Below, one piece after another: positions 1-8,612 of a DNA stretch of 64,000 bases; position 1 is the stretch's first letter; each line of letters opens with the position of its first letter. The DNA lies in NCBI GenBank assembly GCA_937880845.1, contig CALFLL010000016.1, positions 27,940-91,939 of the forward strand. Direction: 5' to 3'. The position numbers and the translations under genes were made by a program. The notes under the pieces are model-generated. The model was not told the origin of the DNA. It searched no databases and saw nothing but the letters and a program-made list of their open reading frames with translations. The stretch is from an uncultured Drancourtella sp. (GTDB lineage: Bacteria > Bacillota > Clostridia > Lachnospirales > Lachnospiraceae).

Positions 1-1
1 C

Positions 2-1591
2 GTTGTTTATCTGGCGGTACTTCTTTTAACAAGATCAATCTTATCTGACTTTAATCTGATTCAGGCATCTACAAGAAATGTACAGAAAGAAAAAATCCCG
101 CGAAGGAGGATTCCTTTTTTACTTATCGGGATTGCGGTGATCGTATTAAGCGTTCTTCGCTACAGTAAACTTTTTAATTATGAAAGTATTTATCTTCTGC
201 TGGCATTATTTGCCGGAATTTATCTGTGCATCCGATTCGGAGGGGCACAATATCTTCTGGCACAGAAAAAACGACCGTCCTATCTTAAAAACCTGATGAC
301 GCGAAACCAATGCTATCACAAATCAAAGACTACGGCATGGTATTTGCTGGTGGTAACTGTTTTTCATGTTTGTGCAGTCGGTTACTTTGGGATTCAGGCA
401 ATATCCGTAACCGTTGCACAGGAACTGGAAACATTGTTCCCGTATGATTTTGTCTGTATTGCAGGGGAACAGGATAACAGCTTTTTTGAACAGTTAAAAA
501 AGAAATATGATGCAGAATTACTGGAATTTCCGATGGTGCGTGTTTCCAATGCCGATAAAACGGAGAATGTGGAAAGCCCAGAGCAACTGATCCCGCAGGG
601 ACAGCAGATTGGTGTTTCGGAAACAACGTATCATGAACTGAAAAAACTGGCAGAGCCGGAATATAAGAAAAAACCACTGGGATTGGATAAAAACGGAGAA
701 AAGATATATGTTGTACATCAGCAGGACCGTTCCGTAAAAGCACAGCCTTTGGACTGGGCACTGGGGAAAAAAGAACCGTTTATACACATCGGGCTTCCAT
801 GTGAAGGATACAATAAGCATGGGCCGGGAAAGGAATTCCCACGGCGCACGGTTGTCGGAGAAGAGATTGGAAGTCTGATCGGATGTTTCAGGCAGGGAAA
901 ACTGGAGAACCTTGTCGTGTTTTCCGATGAATATTTCAAAAAGGCACAGGAACTGTGGAAAGTTACGGATAGCAAAACAGGAGAATTTATTGAAGATCCT
1001 TCCATGCGGATCGAAGGGGTATCCATCATGCAGGGACCGACAAAGCTTGTGCTTTTGAATGCAGGAGAAAAGGATATCCATTCGATTGAGAAAGAGATGA
1101 AGGTACTGGAAAAGAATCATGAAAAGGAAACCGGATATGACAGTAATATCAAAAGCTATTATTCCAAAGCATCGATGGTCGTGGACCTGCAAACAGAATA
1201 TTTTATGAAGTTGGTTATCAACCTGTTTGTTATCCTGATCATGCTGGTTTCTTCCATCATTTGGATGTACATTAAAATACAATCAGAAATAAAAGAAAAA
1301 CAATCAAGGGCACAGTTTTTGAAATGCATGGGCATGAGAAGAAATGAGCGAATCCGCCTGTTAAAGAAAGAAGTGTATTTGTTCTATTGGCTGCCGGGGC
1401 TGATCACGGTATTTGCTGTCATCTGTTTGTCAGTAGCAACATTCCATGCAAGAATGTATCCGCAGGAAATCATAGGAAGATTCTTGAAAAACGCGGCATG
1501 GCTTTGGGGAGGATATTTCATCCTGCAAATGATCGCCGGATTTGTACTGGGACGGTTTGTGATTCGAAAGGTGGAGGGAAAAGATGAATAA
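2..1591 (+). CDS. FtsX-type ABC transporter permease, 5' end outside window
   Basis: The reading frame is open from base 2, so the gene begins upstream of the window; at least 529 residues are present. A membrane segment near the start is followed by a large, mostly soluble region of about 300 residues (window residues 130-400) and then three C-terminal membrane helices. This is the layout of the C-terminal half of MacB/FtsX-like permeases in Firmicutes peptide-sensing or bacteriocin-resistance exporters. The gene ends at TAA and overlaps by 8 bases the start of a decayed ATPase gene, the normal partner order for this type. Family assignment rests on topology and the final helix bundle; substrate unknown. 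Confidence 0.75.
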   Translation, partial: VVYLAVLLLTRSILSDFNLIQASTRNVQKEKIPRRRIPFLLIGIAVIVLSVLRYSKLFNYESIYLLLALFAGIYLCIRFGGAQYLLAQKKRPSYLKNLMTRNQCYHKSKTTAWYLLVVTVFHVCAVGYFGIQAISVTVAQELETLFPYDFVCIAGEQDNSFFEQLKKKYDAELLEFPMVRVSNADKTENVESPEQLIPQGQQIGVSETTYHELKKLAEPEYKKKPLGLDKNGEKIYVVHQQDRSVKAQPLDWALGKKEPFIHIGLPCEGYNKHGPGKEFPRRTVVGEEIGSLIGCFRQGKLENLVVFSDEYFKKAQELWKVTDSKTGEFIEDPSMRIEGVSIMQGPTKLVLLNAGEKDIHSIEKEMKVLEKNHEKETGYDSNIKSYYSKASMVVDLQTEYFMKLVINLFVILIMLVSSIIWMYIKIQSEIKEKQSRAQFLKCMGMRRNERIRLLKKEVYLFYWLPGLITVFAVICLSVATFHARMYPQEIIGRFLKNAAWLWGGYFILQMIAGFVLGRFVIRKVEGKDE

Positions 1592-1729
1592 GCGGGAAAT
1601 GATAAAAGTAGAAAATATTGCAGCAGGATTTTATTTTTGAAAGACGGGCTTCTTTTAGGACAATTAGAAAAAGGGAGAGATGATAAAGGATTTTATCAGG
1701 AAATCGTCAATAAAATGGCAGAGCTGTAA
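1584..1729 (+). pseudogene. Remnant of ABC transporter ATP-binding protein (internal deletion)
   Basis: An ATG overlapping the permease stop opens a short frame MNKREMIKVENIAAGF, the typical beginning of an ABC ATPase, then reaches TGA at about 1638. In a different frame, starting at about 1633, the sequence reads ILFLKDGLLLGQLEKG and runs to TAA at 1729; this resembles the extreme C-terminus of FtsX-associated ATPases (consensus like ILFIKDG...L..G). The Walker A, signature and Walker B regions are missing, so roughly 190 codons appear deleted. The permease upstream therefore has no functional ATPase at this locus. The assignment is by eye from short ends. Confidence 0.62.
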
Positions 1730-1766
1730 GAGAAGAAAACATTGGCAGATCAGATGAAATAATATA

Positions 1767-2587
1767 ATGGAAGAAAAATAAGTTGCAGTTAAAAAGAGTT
1801 TTGGCGGCAAAACGACCGGTTCGCAGATTTATTCAACACGGTCATTTTTCAGGGAAAAGAAGTGATACGGCCAGAAAATCTGTCTGAGATGGACACGGAT
1901 GTTTCCGGTACGATCGAAATGAAAGATTATAAGGAAACCCTGACAAGAACCAGAGATATCGTAAAGAAGACGGCATATGGTGTGGAGTTTGTTATTCTGG
2001 GAGTGGAAAATCAGGAAGAAGTCCATTATGCCATGCCCCTTCGGACTATGATCTACGATTCCCTGGGATATCTGAAAGAATACAGGGAGATCACCCGAAG
2101 CCGCAAAAAGGACAGGAACCTGGAAACAAAAGCAGAATTTTTAAGCAAAATGAAAAAGGAAGACCGGCTGCACCCGGAGATGGATGCCGTTTTTTCGGAT
2201 TACAAAATGAACCTGTTGGAAGTACGGGACTCTGGAAAATACCTTTTTAACAACAACGATGTAGAAGTTGTTTTCGATATTACCAGAAAGACTTTTGCCG
2301 GGAACATCGATGATATCCGGCAAAAGTATGAACACGAGAAACTGAGTCCGGAAATGCTTTCGGTAATAGGGAAAATGACGGGGTCCAGAGAGATCATGGA
2401 AATGGGAAAAAATAAGGAGGTCGACAGTATGTGTACTGCATTAGAGAAATTAAAACAGCAAGGACGTGAGGAAGGAAAATTAACGATTATCAAAAATCTT
2501 TTAAATAGTGGAATGTCCACAGAAGAGATTCAGAAGGTTGCCAAAGTGACGGAAGAAGAAATCAAGCAGGCAAAAGATGAATTTTAA
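1767..2587 (+). pseudogene. Rpn family / PD-(D/E)XK nuclease-transposase, frameshifted and internally deleted
   Basis: The longest open frame (GTG at 1862 to 2587) encodes the segments VIRPENLSE, KKTAYGVEFVILGVENQ, MPLRTMIYDSLGY and KKEDRLHP that characterise the Rpn/PDDEXK_2 recombination-promoting nuclease family abundant in Lachnospiraceae. The N-terminus is broken: MEEK from ATG 1767, LQLKR, and FWRQNDRFADLF lie in three successive frames, so at least two indels precede the long frame. The middle is also short: after RLHP the usual YYG...WDG...LH segment is missing and the protein jumps to the C-terminal SDYKMNLLEVR region. The C-terminal QGREEGK...TEEIQKVAKVT helix is retained. Such genes occur in many copies per genome; this copy looks dead. 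Confidence 0.75.
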
Positions 2588-2617
2588 TAAATTGGAATAA
2601 GTAAAAGGCGGTTGGTT

Positions 2618-2646
2618 TTTACAAAATCGACTGCCTGTTTTATAAT
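2618..2646 (+). promoter_or_regulatory. Probable sigma-A promoter of the PHP/dsdA pair
   Basis: TTTACA at 2618-2623 and TATAAT at 2641-2646 are separated by exactly 17 bases. The predicted start near 2653 leaves a leader of about 60 bases before the AGGAGG site at about 2700 and the ATG at 2713. Confidence 0.6.
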
Positions 2647-2712
2647 ATAATCATGGGATTTGGCTATATGTATCAGTATGATTACACAACCTAAAAAGAG
2701 GAGGATAAAAAG

Positions 2713-3699
2713 ATGGACTATAAAGGTTTTACGGACGATGGACAATGGTATAAAGGAAATCTTCATTGCCATACGACGAATTCCGATGGACGTATGACAC
2801 CGGAAGAGGCAGCAGCTTTTTATAAAGAAAATGGGTATGATTTTTTGGCGATCAGTGATCATGATCTGTACTCGGATTATCGAGAAGAATTAAACAGTGA
2901 GGATTTTATTATTTTGCCGGCAGTCGAGGCGGAAGCGGTGCTTTATAAAGAAAAAGGCCGTCCGGGGAGAAAATGCCTTCACCATATCCACGGGATACTG
3001 GGGACAAAAGAAATGCAGGAACATGCACCGAAAGGAACATTTAAGCATCTGGAAGCATATCCTTCCAGAAGGTTTTATGAGTCATGGGACGGACTAAAAG
3101 CAGGACAGGAATTACAGAAAGATCTGGAAGACCATGGGTGTATCACAATTTATAATCATCCGGTCTGGTCAAGAGTACGAGAACAGGAATTTATCGATAT
3201 CCAGGGACTGACGGCAGTGGAAATCTATAATTATGGGACAGTAAATGAAAGTGCCACCGGATACGATACGATCCATTGGGATGTGATGCTGCAAAACGGG
3301 AAGAAAATTTTTGCAACGGCAGCCGATGACAATCACAATGACGGGACGGTAGAAGACAGTTTTGGCGGCTATATTGTTGTAAAAGCACCGAAACTGGAAC
3401 ATGAAAAAATCGTACAGGCGATTATTGATGGAAATTATTATTCCAGTTCCGGGCCGGAGATTTATGACTGGGGAATCCGGGATGATGTCGCATATGTAGA
3501 ATGCAGCCGGGTAAGCCGGGTGAATTTTATCGCCGGAAATGATGTCAATGCGGGAAGAACCGTAATGTTTGATTCCGAACAGCCTGTTATGAAAGCACAA
3601 TTCAGACTGAACGGAACCGAAACATATATCAGAGTAGAATGTATAGACCGATATGGTAAGACTGCATGGACAAATCCAATCTTTTTGGAAGAAGTATAA
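2713..3699 (+). CDS. PHP domain metal-dependent phosphoesterase
   Basis: A 328-residue protein with a PHP (polymerase and histidinol phosphatase) fold. Visible metal-binding motifs are NLHCHTTNSDG near residue 15, FLAISDHD near residue 52, and a late AADDNH motif around residue 204. Proteins of this family hydrolyse phosphoesters (nucleotides, histidinol phosphate or similar) in the cytoplasm; the true substrate is not clear here. A strong AGGAGG site lies 6-7 bases before the ATG. Nine bases separate it from dsdA, so the two are very probably co-transcribed, although no functional link is obvious. Confidence 0.85.
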   Translation: MDYKGFTDDGQWYKGNLHCHTTNSDGRMTPEEAAAFYKENGYDFLAISDHDLYSDYREELNSEDFIILPAVEAEAVLYKEKGRPGRKCLHHIHGILGTKEMQEHAPKGTFKHLEAYPSRRFYESWDGLKAGQELQKDLEDHGCITIYNHPVWSRVREQEFIDIQGLTAVEIYNYGTVNESATGYDTIHWDVMLQNGKKIFATAADDNHNDGTVEDSFGGYIVVKAPKLEHEKIVQAIIDGNYYSSSGPEIYDWGIRDDVAYVECSRVSRVNFIAGNDVNAGRTVMFDSEQPVMKAQFRLNGTETYIRVECIDRYGKTAWTNPIFLEEV

Positions 3700-3708
3700 G
3701 GAGAAAAT

Positions 3709-5010
3709 ATGGACACGATTTTATTGGAACATATCAAAGAAGGAAAAGAAGTCATCTGGATCAACCCGAAAAAGATCCCTTATGAAGACGCAAAAAAGAA
3801 TATGCCGTTAAATGAGGAAGATGTTGAAGACGCAAAAGAACGTCTGAACAGATTTGCACCTCTTATCATGAAATATTTTCCGGAAACGAAAAAAAGAGGG
3901 GGACTCATTGAATCTCCTTTGACAGAAATTTCTTCCATGAAAGAGCGAATGGAAAAGAAATACGGGATCAGCCTGAAAGGACGATTGTTGTTGAAAGAAG
4001 ACAACAGGCTTGCCATTGCAGGTTCCGTAAAGGCAAGAGGCGGAATCTATGAAGTGTTAAAACATACAGAAGACCTGGCAGTAAGCCATGGGCTTCTGAA
4101 AGAAGGGGAAGGATATGAAGTTCTTGGAGAACCGGAAAACAAGAAATTTTTCCACGATTATACAATCCAGGTAGGTTCCACCGGAAATCTTGGACTGAGT
4201 ATCGGCATCATCAGTGCGGTGTTAGGATATCGGGTGATCGTACATATGTCCTCAGATGCAAAACAGTGGAAGAAAGATCTTTTACGAAGTTATGGCGTAG
4301 AAGTCATGGAATATGAGTCGGATTACAGTGAGGCTGTAAAACAGGGAAGAAAGCTTTCCGACGAGAATCCAAATAGCTATTTTGTGGATGATGAAAACTC
4401 TCAAAATCTGTTTCTTGGATATGCAACAGCCGGGGAAAGAGTGTGGAATCAGCTTCAGGAAATGAAGATTGTTGTGGATAAAAACCACCCGCTTTTTGTA
4501 TATATACCATGCGGGGTAGGCGGAGCACCGGGAGGCATTACATTCGGTCTAAAGCAGGTATTCGGAGATAATGTTCACTGTTTCTTTGCAGAGCCGGTAC
4601 AGGCACCGTGTATGCTTCTTGGAATGGCAACAGGGCTTCACAGTCAGATATCGGTAGAAGAGGTGGGACTGACCGGGAAAACACAGGCAGATGGCCTGGC
4701 GGTAGGAAGACCGTCCGGCTTTGTGGGAAAACTGATGGATTCTCTTTTAAGCGGCGAAGTTACGATCCAAGACAAAAAATTATATCGATATATGAATGAC
4801 TTGTTGGAAACAGAACAGATTTTTCTGGAACCAAGTGCATGTGCCGCATTTCAGGCACCGGTTGCTTTGTATGAAATATTGCAGTGGAATCAATATCTGG
4901 AAGAACATCATCTGAAGGACTGCATGGAAAATGCGGTACATATCGTATGGGCGACAGGAGGAAGCCTGGTACCGGAAGAAGTACGGGAAGAATATATAAA
5001 CAGTATCTAG
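3709..5010 (+). CDS. dsdA: D-serine ammonia-lyase (D-serine dehydratase)
   Basis: A 433-residue PLP enzyme of the DsdA type (E. coli DsdA is about 442 residues). It converts D-serine to pyruvate and ammonia in the cytosol. The PLP lysine sits in GSVKARGGIYEV (Lys about 108), the phosphate-binding loop is GSTGNLGLSIG, and the late motif IPCGVGGAPGGI is also typical. AAGGAGA precedes the ATG. No D-serine transporter or LysR-type DsdC regulator is adjacent, unlike in enterobacteria; the upstream partner is a PHP phosphoesterase. An ortholog of threonine synthase is less likely because of the KARGG and overall DsdA pattern. Confidence 0.92.
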   Translation: MDTILLEHIKEGKEVIWINPKKIPYEDAKKNMPLNEEDVEDAKERLNRFAPLIMKYFPETKKRGGLIESPLTEISSMKERMEKKYGISLKGRLLLKEDNRLAIAGSVKARGGIYEVLKHTEDLAVSHGLLKEGEGYEVLGEPENKKFFHDYTIQVGSTGNLGLSIGIISAVLGYRVIVHMSSDAKQWKKDLLRSYGVEVMEYESDYSEAVKQGRKLSDENPNSYFVDDENSQNLFLGYATAGERVWNQLQEMKIVVDKNHPLFVYIPCGVGGAPGGITFGLKQVFGDNVHCFFAEPVQAPCMLLGMATGLHSQISVEEVGLTGKTQADGLAVGRPSGFVGKLMDSLLSGEVTIQDKKLYRYMNDLLETEQIFLEPSACAAFQAPVALYEILQWNQYLEEHHLKDCMENAVHIVWATGGSLVPEEVREEYINSI

Positions 5011-5019
5011 AAATAAGGA

Positions 5020-5062
5020 AAAATCCGCTTGTTCGAGAAAAATCAGAACAGGCGGATTTTTT
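5020..5062. terminator. Bidirectional intrinsic terminator between convergent dsdA and TSUP gene
   Basis: AAAATCCGC(T)TGTTC pairs with GAACA(G)GCGGATTTT around an 11-base loop, with T runs on both strands. It separates dsdA from the convergent minus-strand operon. Confidence 0.85.
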
Positions 5063-5077
5063 ATGATAAAACAATTT

Positions 5078-5818
5078 CTATGTTAAAAGCTTCATACATG
5101 CGATCAGAATCGATGCGATTGCGACAATACGTTTGAGCAGATTCTGGTTGATTTTTACGGCATTTTTACTTCCGAAGATAACTCCGATGGCATGGACGAT
5201 TAAAATAACCGGAAGAAGCAACAACAATTTACTGTCGGCAGCACTGTGATACAAGTAGCCCGCCACAGAAGGAATAGCGATAAAAATAGAGTCAAAAAGC
5301 GAAATGCCTACTGCCATATGAACAGGGAAACCGATCACGGTCAGAAGCGGCATGACAAGGATCGGACCGCCGGCCCCGGAAGCGGCACAGATTGCCCCGG
5401 TTATAAGTCCAAGTAGCAGATAAAGTATAGGATTCCCTTTCTTTTCTCTTGTCGTTGTCTGCGGATTTTTGCGAAGCAAAATGGAAATACCGGACAATAA
5501 AACCACCATATATAAAATGATTTTTACAATGTCTTCCGGAATCAGCAGATTTACCTGTACACCTAAAAGAGCACCTGCAAAGCTTCCGGCTGAAAGGATT
5601 CCAGCTGTTTTAAGATCGAGATTTCCGGCTTTGTAGTAATTGAAAGAGCCGAATATACCAGATATCAAAAATGCGGCAAAACTTAATGCGAGGGATTGAA
5701 CGGCAGGCATTCCAAGGAAACCGGTATAAAACATAGGAAGTAAAAATCCGGCAATCCCGGTCAGTCCTACACATGCACCTACCAGAAGATTTACAATCAG
5801 TATTAGTATGAGCTGCAT
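5078..5818 (-). CDS. TSUP family anion exporter (TauE/SafE)
   Basis: A 246-residue, almost entirely hydrophobic protein with about eight membrane helices in two repeats. The glycine-rich signatures GLTGIAGFLLPMFY at the N-terminus and AASGAGGPILVMPLL at mid-protein are the hallmark of the TauE/SafE (TSUP) family, which moves sulfite, sulfonates or small organic anions across the membrane. It is the last gene of a minus-strand operon and overlaps the upstream amidohydrolase by 16 bases, so translational coupling is likely. In this context it may export a product of the amidohydrolase; that is inference. Confidence 0.85.
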   Translation of the reverse strand: MQLILILIVNLLVGACVGLTGIAGFLLPMFYTGFLGMPAVQSLALSFAAFLISGIFGSFNYYKAGNLDLKTAGILSAGSFAGALLGVQVNLLIPEDIVKIILYMVVLLSGISILLRKNPQTTTREKKGNPILYLLLGLITGAICAASGAGGPILVMPLLTVIGFPVHMAVGISLFDSIFIAIPSVAGYLYHSAADSKLLLLLPVILIVHAIGVIFGSKNAVKINQNLLKRIVAIASILIACMKLLT

Positions 5819-7131
5819 GTTTTCTCCTGCCTTTCCATAAATTCTTTTGCTGCATTTAAGATAGAAGCTTCATCCAGGGTCAATACGTTTCTGTCTTTCA
5901 TTAAAACTGTTCCGTTTACTACAGTGTCACAGACATCGGAAGCGGTCACACACTCTAAAAGGGTATTGACTATATTTTGAGTTGGATACAGATGTGGCTG
6001 CATCAATCGGATTGTGATGAAATCAGCTGCTTTTCCTGCCTCGATCGTTCCGGCATTTTCGCCCATCAGGTGATAGCCGTCCTTTGTTGCCATTTTTAAG
6101 ATGGCTTTGGCAGGCATGATGGCTGCATCGTGAATGGCCGTACCTTTTCCAACATTCATGACGGAGCGGAAGATTTTCATTTCGTTCCAAAGACTTAGTC
6201 CACCGTGGGCAGCCCCGTCACTTCCCAGGCCGACACAAATTTTTCTCTGAAGCAAAGCCGGGGTATCCGGAATCCCTTTTCCGCAGTTGCTGAACGGACA
6301 GTGACACACCTTTACCTTGTAGTTTTTAAGAAGATCTTTTTCGTTTTCTGAAAGGAACAGGCTGTGGGCACTGATAAATTCTTCTCCCAAAACACCGAGT
6401 TTTTCCAAATATTCCACAGGGCGCATCTGCTTTTTTTCCAGAAAGGATAAAACTTCGTTTGCATATTCATTCATGTGAGCCTGCAGACGGGTACCTCTTT
6501 TTCTGGCTCTTTCGGAAGCTTCCAAAATCAGATTTTCCGAGCAGGAAAGCAAAGAACGCAGGGAATATGCCACTTTTAAATTCCCTTTTTCGTGATAATG
6601 TTTAAATAAAGAATCCGTTTCTTCCAATGTTTCTTTTGTTGTCCGGCGGATAGATTCCGGAAGGGTTTTATCATTCATGGTAGAAACGGAAAGCAATCCT
6701 CGAAGGCCGGATTGAACATATACATCTGCGGCGGTTTCCATAAAATAACTTCCGGCGTCTACAAATGCAGTCGTACCTGATTTTATCATTTCCAGAGCTG
6801 CAAGCTGTGCGCTTAGTTTCATTTTTTCCGGTGTAAGGGTGCTTTCAAAAGGAAGCATGATCCTTGTCCAGATCATAGGAAGAGCGTCCAGTATTTTCCC
6901 TTTCAGAAGCTGCTGCCCGGTATGCATATGGCTGTCACAAAGTCCCGGCATCAGAAGCTTTCCGGCCCCTTCCAGAACTTGCTGTGAGTTTGTTTCTGTT
7001 CTTTGATCCGGTGTAGAGGGACTGATGGAAACAATCATCCCATCGCGTACTTTTACAGTCTGATGTTCCAAAACGGTAAAATCCGGATTCAGTACGGATA
7101 CATCATAAACAGTCAAATCGTTCATTCCCAT
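5803..7131 (-). CDS. Amidohydrolase, nucleobase/SAH-deaminase-like (cytosine deaminase superfamily)
   Basis: A 442-residue TIM-barrel metallohydrolase. Visible metal-ligand motifs are LMPGLCDSHMHTG (HxH), LQAHMNEYANE, ISAHSLFLS and GLGSDGAAHGG, with a C-terminal KAADFITIR beta-domain. This arrangement is that of the ATZ/TRZ-like deaminases and chlorohydrolases acting on guanine, S-adenosylhomocysteine/MTA, 8-oxoguanine or triazines; the substrate cannot be fixed from sequence. An AAGGAGG site precedes two candidate starts (7131 and 7125). It lies between two membrane proteins upstream and a TSUP exporter downstream, consistent with processing an imported nitrogen compound. Confidence 0.82.
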   Translation of the reverse strand: MGMNDLTVYDVSVLNPDFTVLEHQTVKVRDGMIVSISPSTPDQRTETNSQQVLEGAGKLLMPGLCDSHMHTGQQLLKGKILDALPMIWTRIMLPFESTLTPEKMKLSAQLAALEMIKSGTTAFVDAGSYFMETAADVYVQSGLRGLLSVSTMNDKTLPESIRRTTKETLEETDSLFKHYHEKGNLKVAYSLRSLLSCSENLILEASERARKRGTRLQAHMNEYANEVLSFLEKKQMRPVEYLEKLGVLGEEFISAHSLFLSENEKDLLKNYKVKVCHCPFSNCGKGIPDTPALLQRKICVGLGSDGAAHGGLSLWNEMKIFRSVMNVGKGTAIHDAAIMPAKAILKMATKDGYHLMGENAGTIEAGKAADFITIRLMQPHLYPTQNIVNTLLECVTASDVCDTVVNGTVLMKDRNVLTLDEASILNAAKEFMERQEKTCSSY

Positions 7132-7140
7132 AGGACCTCC

Positions 7141-7587
7141 TTAAATCGTGCCTGTTATCATCATTGTGATCTGGGCAACCAATGCGGAAAAAATAAAGGT
7201 TCCGGTCATGACAAACACACCGATCAAGATCATTTTCCAACCTTGCTTTGCAAATGCTTTCAACTGATCTCCGATAGAAATTCCGGCATAGGCACCTACC
7301 ATGGTAAGAGGAGCCGTAAAGTTGATTTTTCCGGCTGCTTCGATGACATACTCCCTGACAGGACAAAGAGGAGATGCTACAAGTAATCCGATGATGGAAA
7401 CATATGCTACAATAGGAAGTTTTAACGGGATCAGGCGGCTGACAAATACTGCAGCAACAGAAATCCCAAGCAAGATCAAGATTCCCGGAAGAGAACTTAA
7501 AAAGTCCACATCAAAGCCGATAAAGTTGGCAAGTGCGATTCCGAGTCCTGATAAAATAAATAAAAAAATCCATTCGATGTATCTCAT
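7141..7587 (-). CDS. Small four-helix membrane protein, partner of DUF3100-like protein
   Basis: A 148-residue hydrophobic protein with about four membrane segments and a conserved-looking central stretch around FTAPLTMVGAYAGISIGDQ. The ATG shares its A with the stop codon of the upstream membrane gene (TAATG), so the two are translationally coupled and probably form one complex. It is 9 bases from the amidohydrolase. I recognise no characterised family; small and large paired membrane proteins of this sort recall two-component permeases such as LrgA/LrgB, but no homology is claimed. Confidence 0.7.
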   Translation of the reverse strand: MRYIEWIFLFILSGLGIALANFIGFDVDFLSSLPGILILLGISVAAVFVSRLIPLKLPIVAYVSIIGLLVASPLCPVREYVIEAAGKINFTAPLTMVGAYAGISIGDQLKAFAKQGWKMILIGVFVMTGTFIFSALVAQITMMITGTI

Positions 7588-8429
7588 TATTTTTCTCCTT
7601 TTTCTTTTCTTCGTTCTGCAAATCGTCCAAGTTTTGGTTCCAGTTTTCTGTATAACAGGTTACATAGTGGGATACCGATAAAAATTGCCATATAAATTCC
7701 GTCAATTCCCGAAATCGTTTCACTGGCGCTTGCAAGTGCGGAAATCTGATCTGCCATGGACGGATAAATTTCAGCAAGAGATGCGGTAGCGCTGGCCATC
7801 ATGATACCGGCTCCGACTCCGGATGCCATCCCAAGGGCATAAGGATGAAAAATGTTCAGTGCGGCGATAACAGAAACCATAAACCCAAAGTAAATCGTTC
7901 CGACCATTCCCCCGACTACATAGATGGAAAGACTTCCACGGGCTTCCGGTGAATCAGGACCATACATATCTGTGATCAGCGCCAGATTTGTTTCACGGTT
8001 AATGGAATGTGTTGCTCCGATAGCTTCTCGTTTCAGTCCTAAAAGAAGTGCAAGAGGCATGGCAAGGAAAATCGTTCCAAGATTTCCAAACTCCTGTAAA
8101 AGCAGGGCAGGACCTGCCGATAATACGGTTTCAATACTTGCTCCCGCATTGATTCCCAATTTGGCAATGAAAGGACAAATTGCTACGATCACCAATTTGG
8201 ATGCGGCTTTTACTTCCTTTGATTTTACGATTTTTGTAACTTGCGGACCGGATAAGATTCCAAGGATCAGTGAATAAAAAATCGGAAAAAGAATAAATTT
8301 CCCCGGTCCCAAAGGAATTTGGATCTGTCCGATAGAATCTGCGATCAAAATAAAAAACAGAGCCAGGAGATAGATTTTATATTCGGTCTTGATACGGCTC
8401 TTTAATGATGGATATACATAGTTCCCCAT
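7587..8429 (-). CDS. DUF3100-like integral membrane protein, putative permease
   Basis: A 280-residue protein with roughly eight membrane helices. I chose ATG 8429 rather than the longer frame from 8507 because AAGGAGGAACT lies immediately upstream and the following residues (MGNYVYPSLKSRIK) begin a normal cytoplasmic N-terminus before the first helix. Motifs include PLGPGKFILFPIFYSLILG and a glycine-rich ASGVGAGIMMASATASLAEIYP. I associate it with DUF3100, a family without assigned function, from memory of pattern and gene context. First gene of the minus-strand operon with the small membrane protein, amidohydrolase and TSUP exporter. Confidence 0.65.
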   Translation of the reverse strand: MGNYVYPSLKSRIKTEYKIYLLALFFILIADSIGQIQIPLGPGKFILFPIFYSLILGILSGPQVTKIVKSKEVKAASKLVIVAICPFIAKLGINAGASIETVLSAGPALLLQEFGNLGTIFLAMPLALLLGLKREAIGATHSINRETNLALITDMYGPDSPEARGSLSIYVVGGMVGTIYFGFMVSVIAALNIFHPYALGMASGVGAGIMMASATASLAEIYPSMADQISALASASETISGIDGIYMAIFIGIPLCNLLYRKLEPKLGRFAERRKEKGEK

Positions 8430-8547
8430 AGTTCCTCCTTCGTTCCTTAAACGCTTTTGTAATTTCCTGTCTATTTTATCCAATGGGTTTTTTGAAAAAA
8501 AGGACAAATGGGCTATTTTGAAAAATTTTTATATTTTTCGTTTTCAT

Positions 8548-8576
8548 TTGCCCGAAATGTCGGATTAAGGTATGAT
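8548..8576 (+). promoter_or_regulatory. Probable promoter of the Crp/Fnr-type gene
   Basis: TTGCCC at 8548-8553 and TATGAT at 8571-8576 are 17 bases apart. The -35 element sits inside a short palindrome CATTT-GCCCG-AAATG, a possible regulator site in this divergent intergenic region (8430-8612). Confidence 0.6.
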
Positions 8577-8612
8577 AAATATAAGGGAAATTGCGTTTGA
8601 GGAGGTTTTCTC

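Noticed and set aside
518..1282. A 254-codon minus-strand open frame opposite the ABC permease
   Set aside because: Composition (Phe, His, Cys, Ser rich) and lack of motif or SD site mark it as a shadow of the permease gene.
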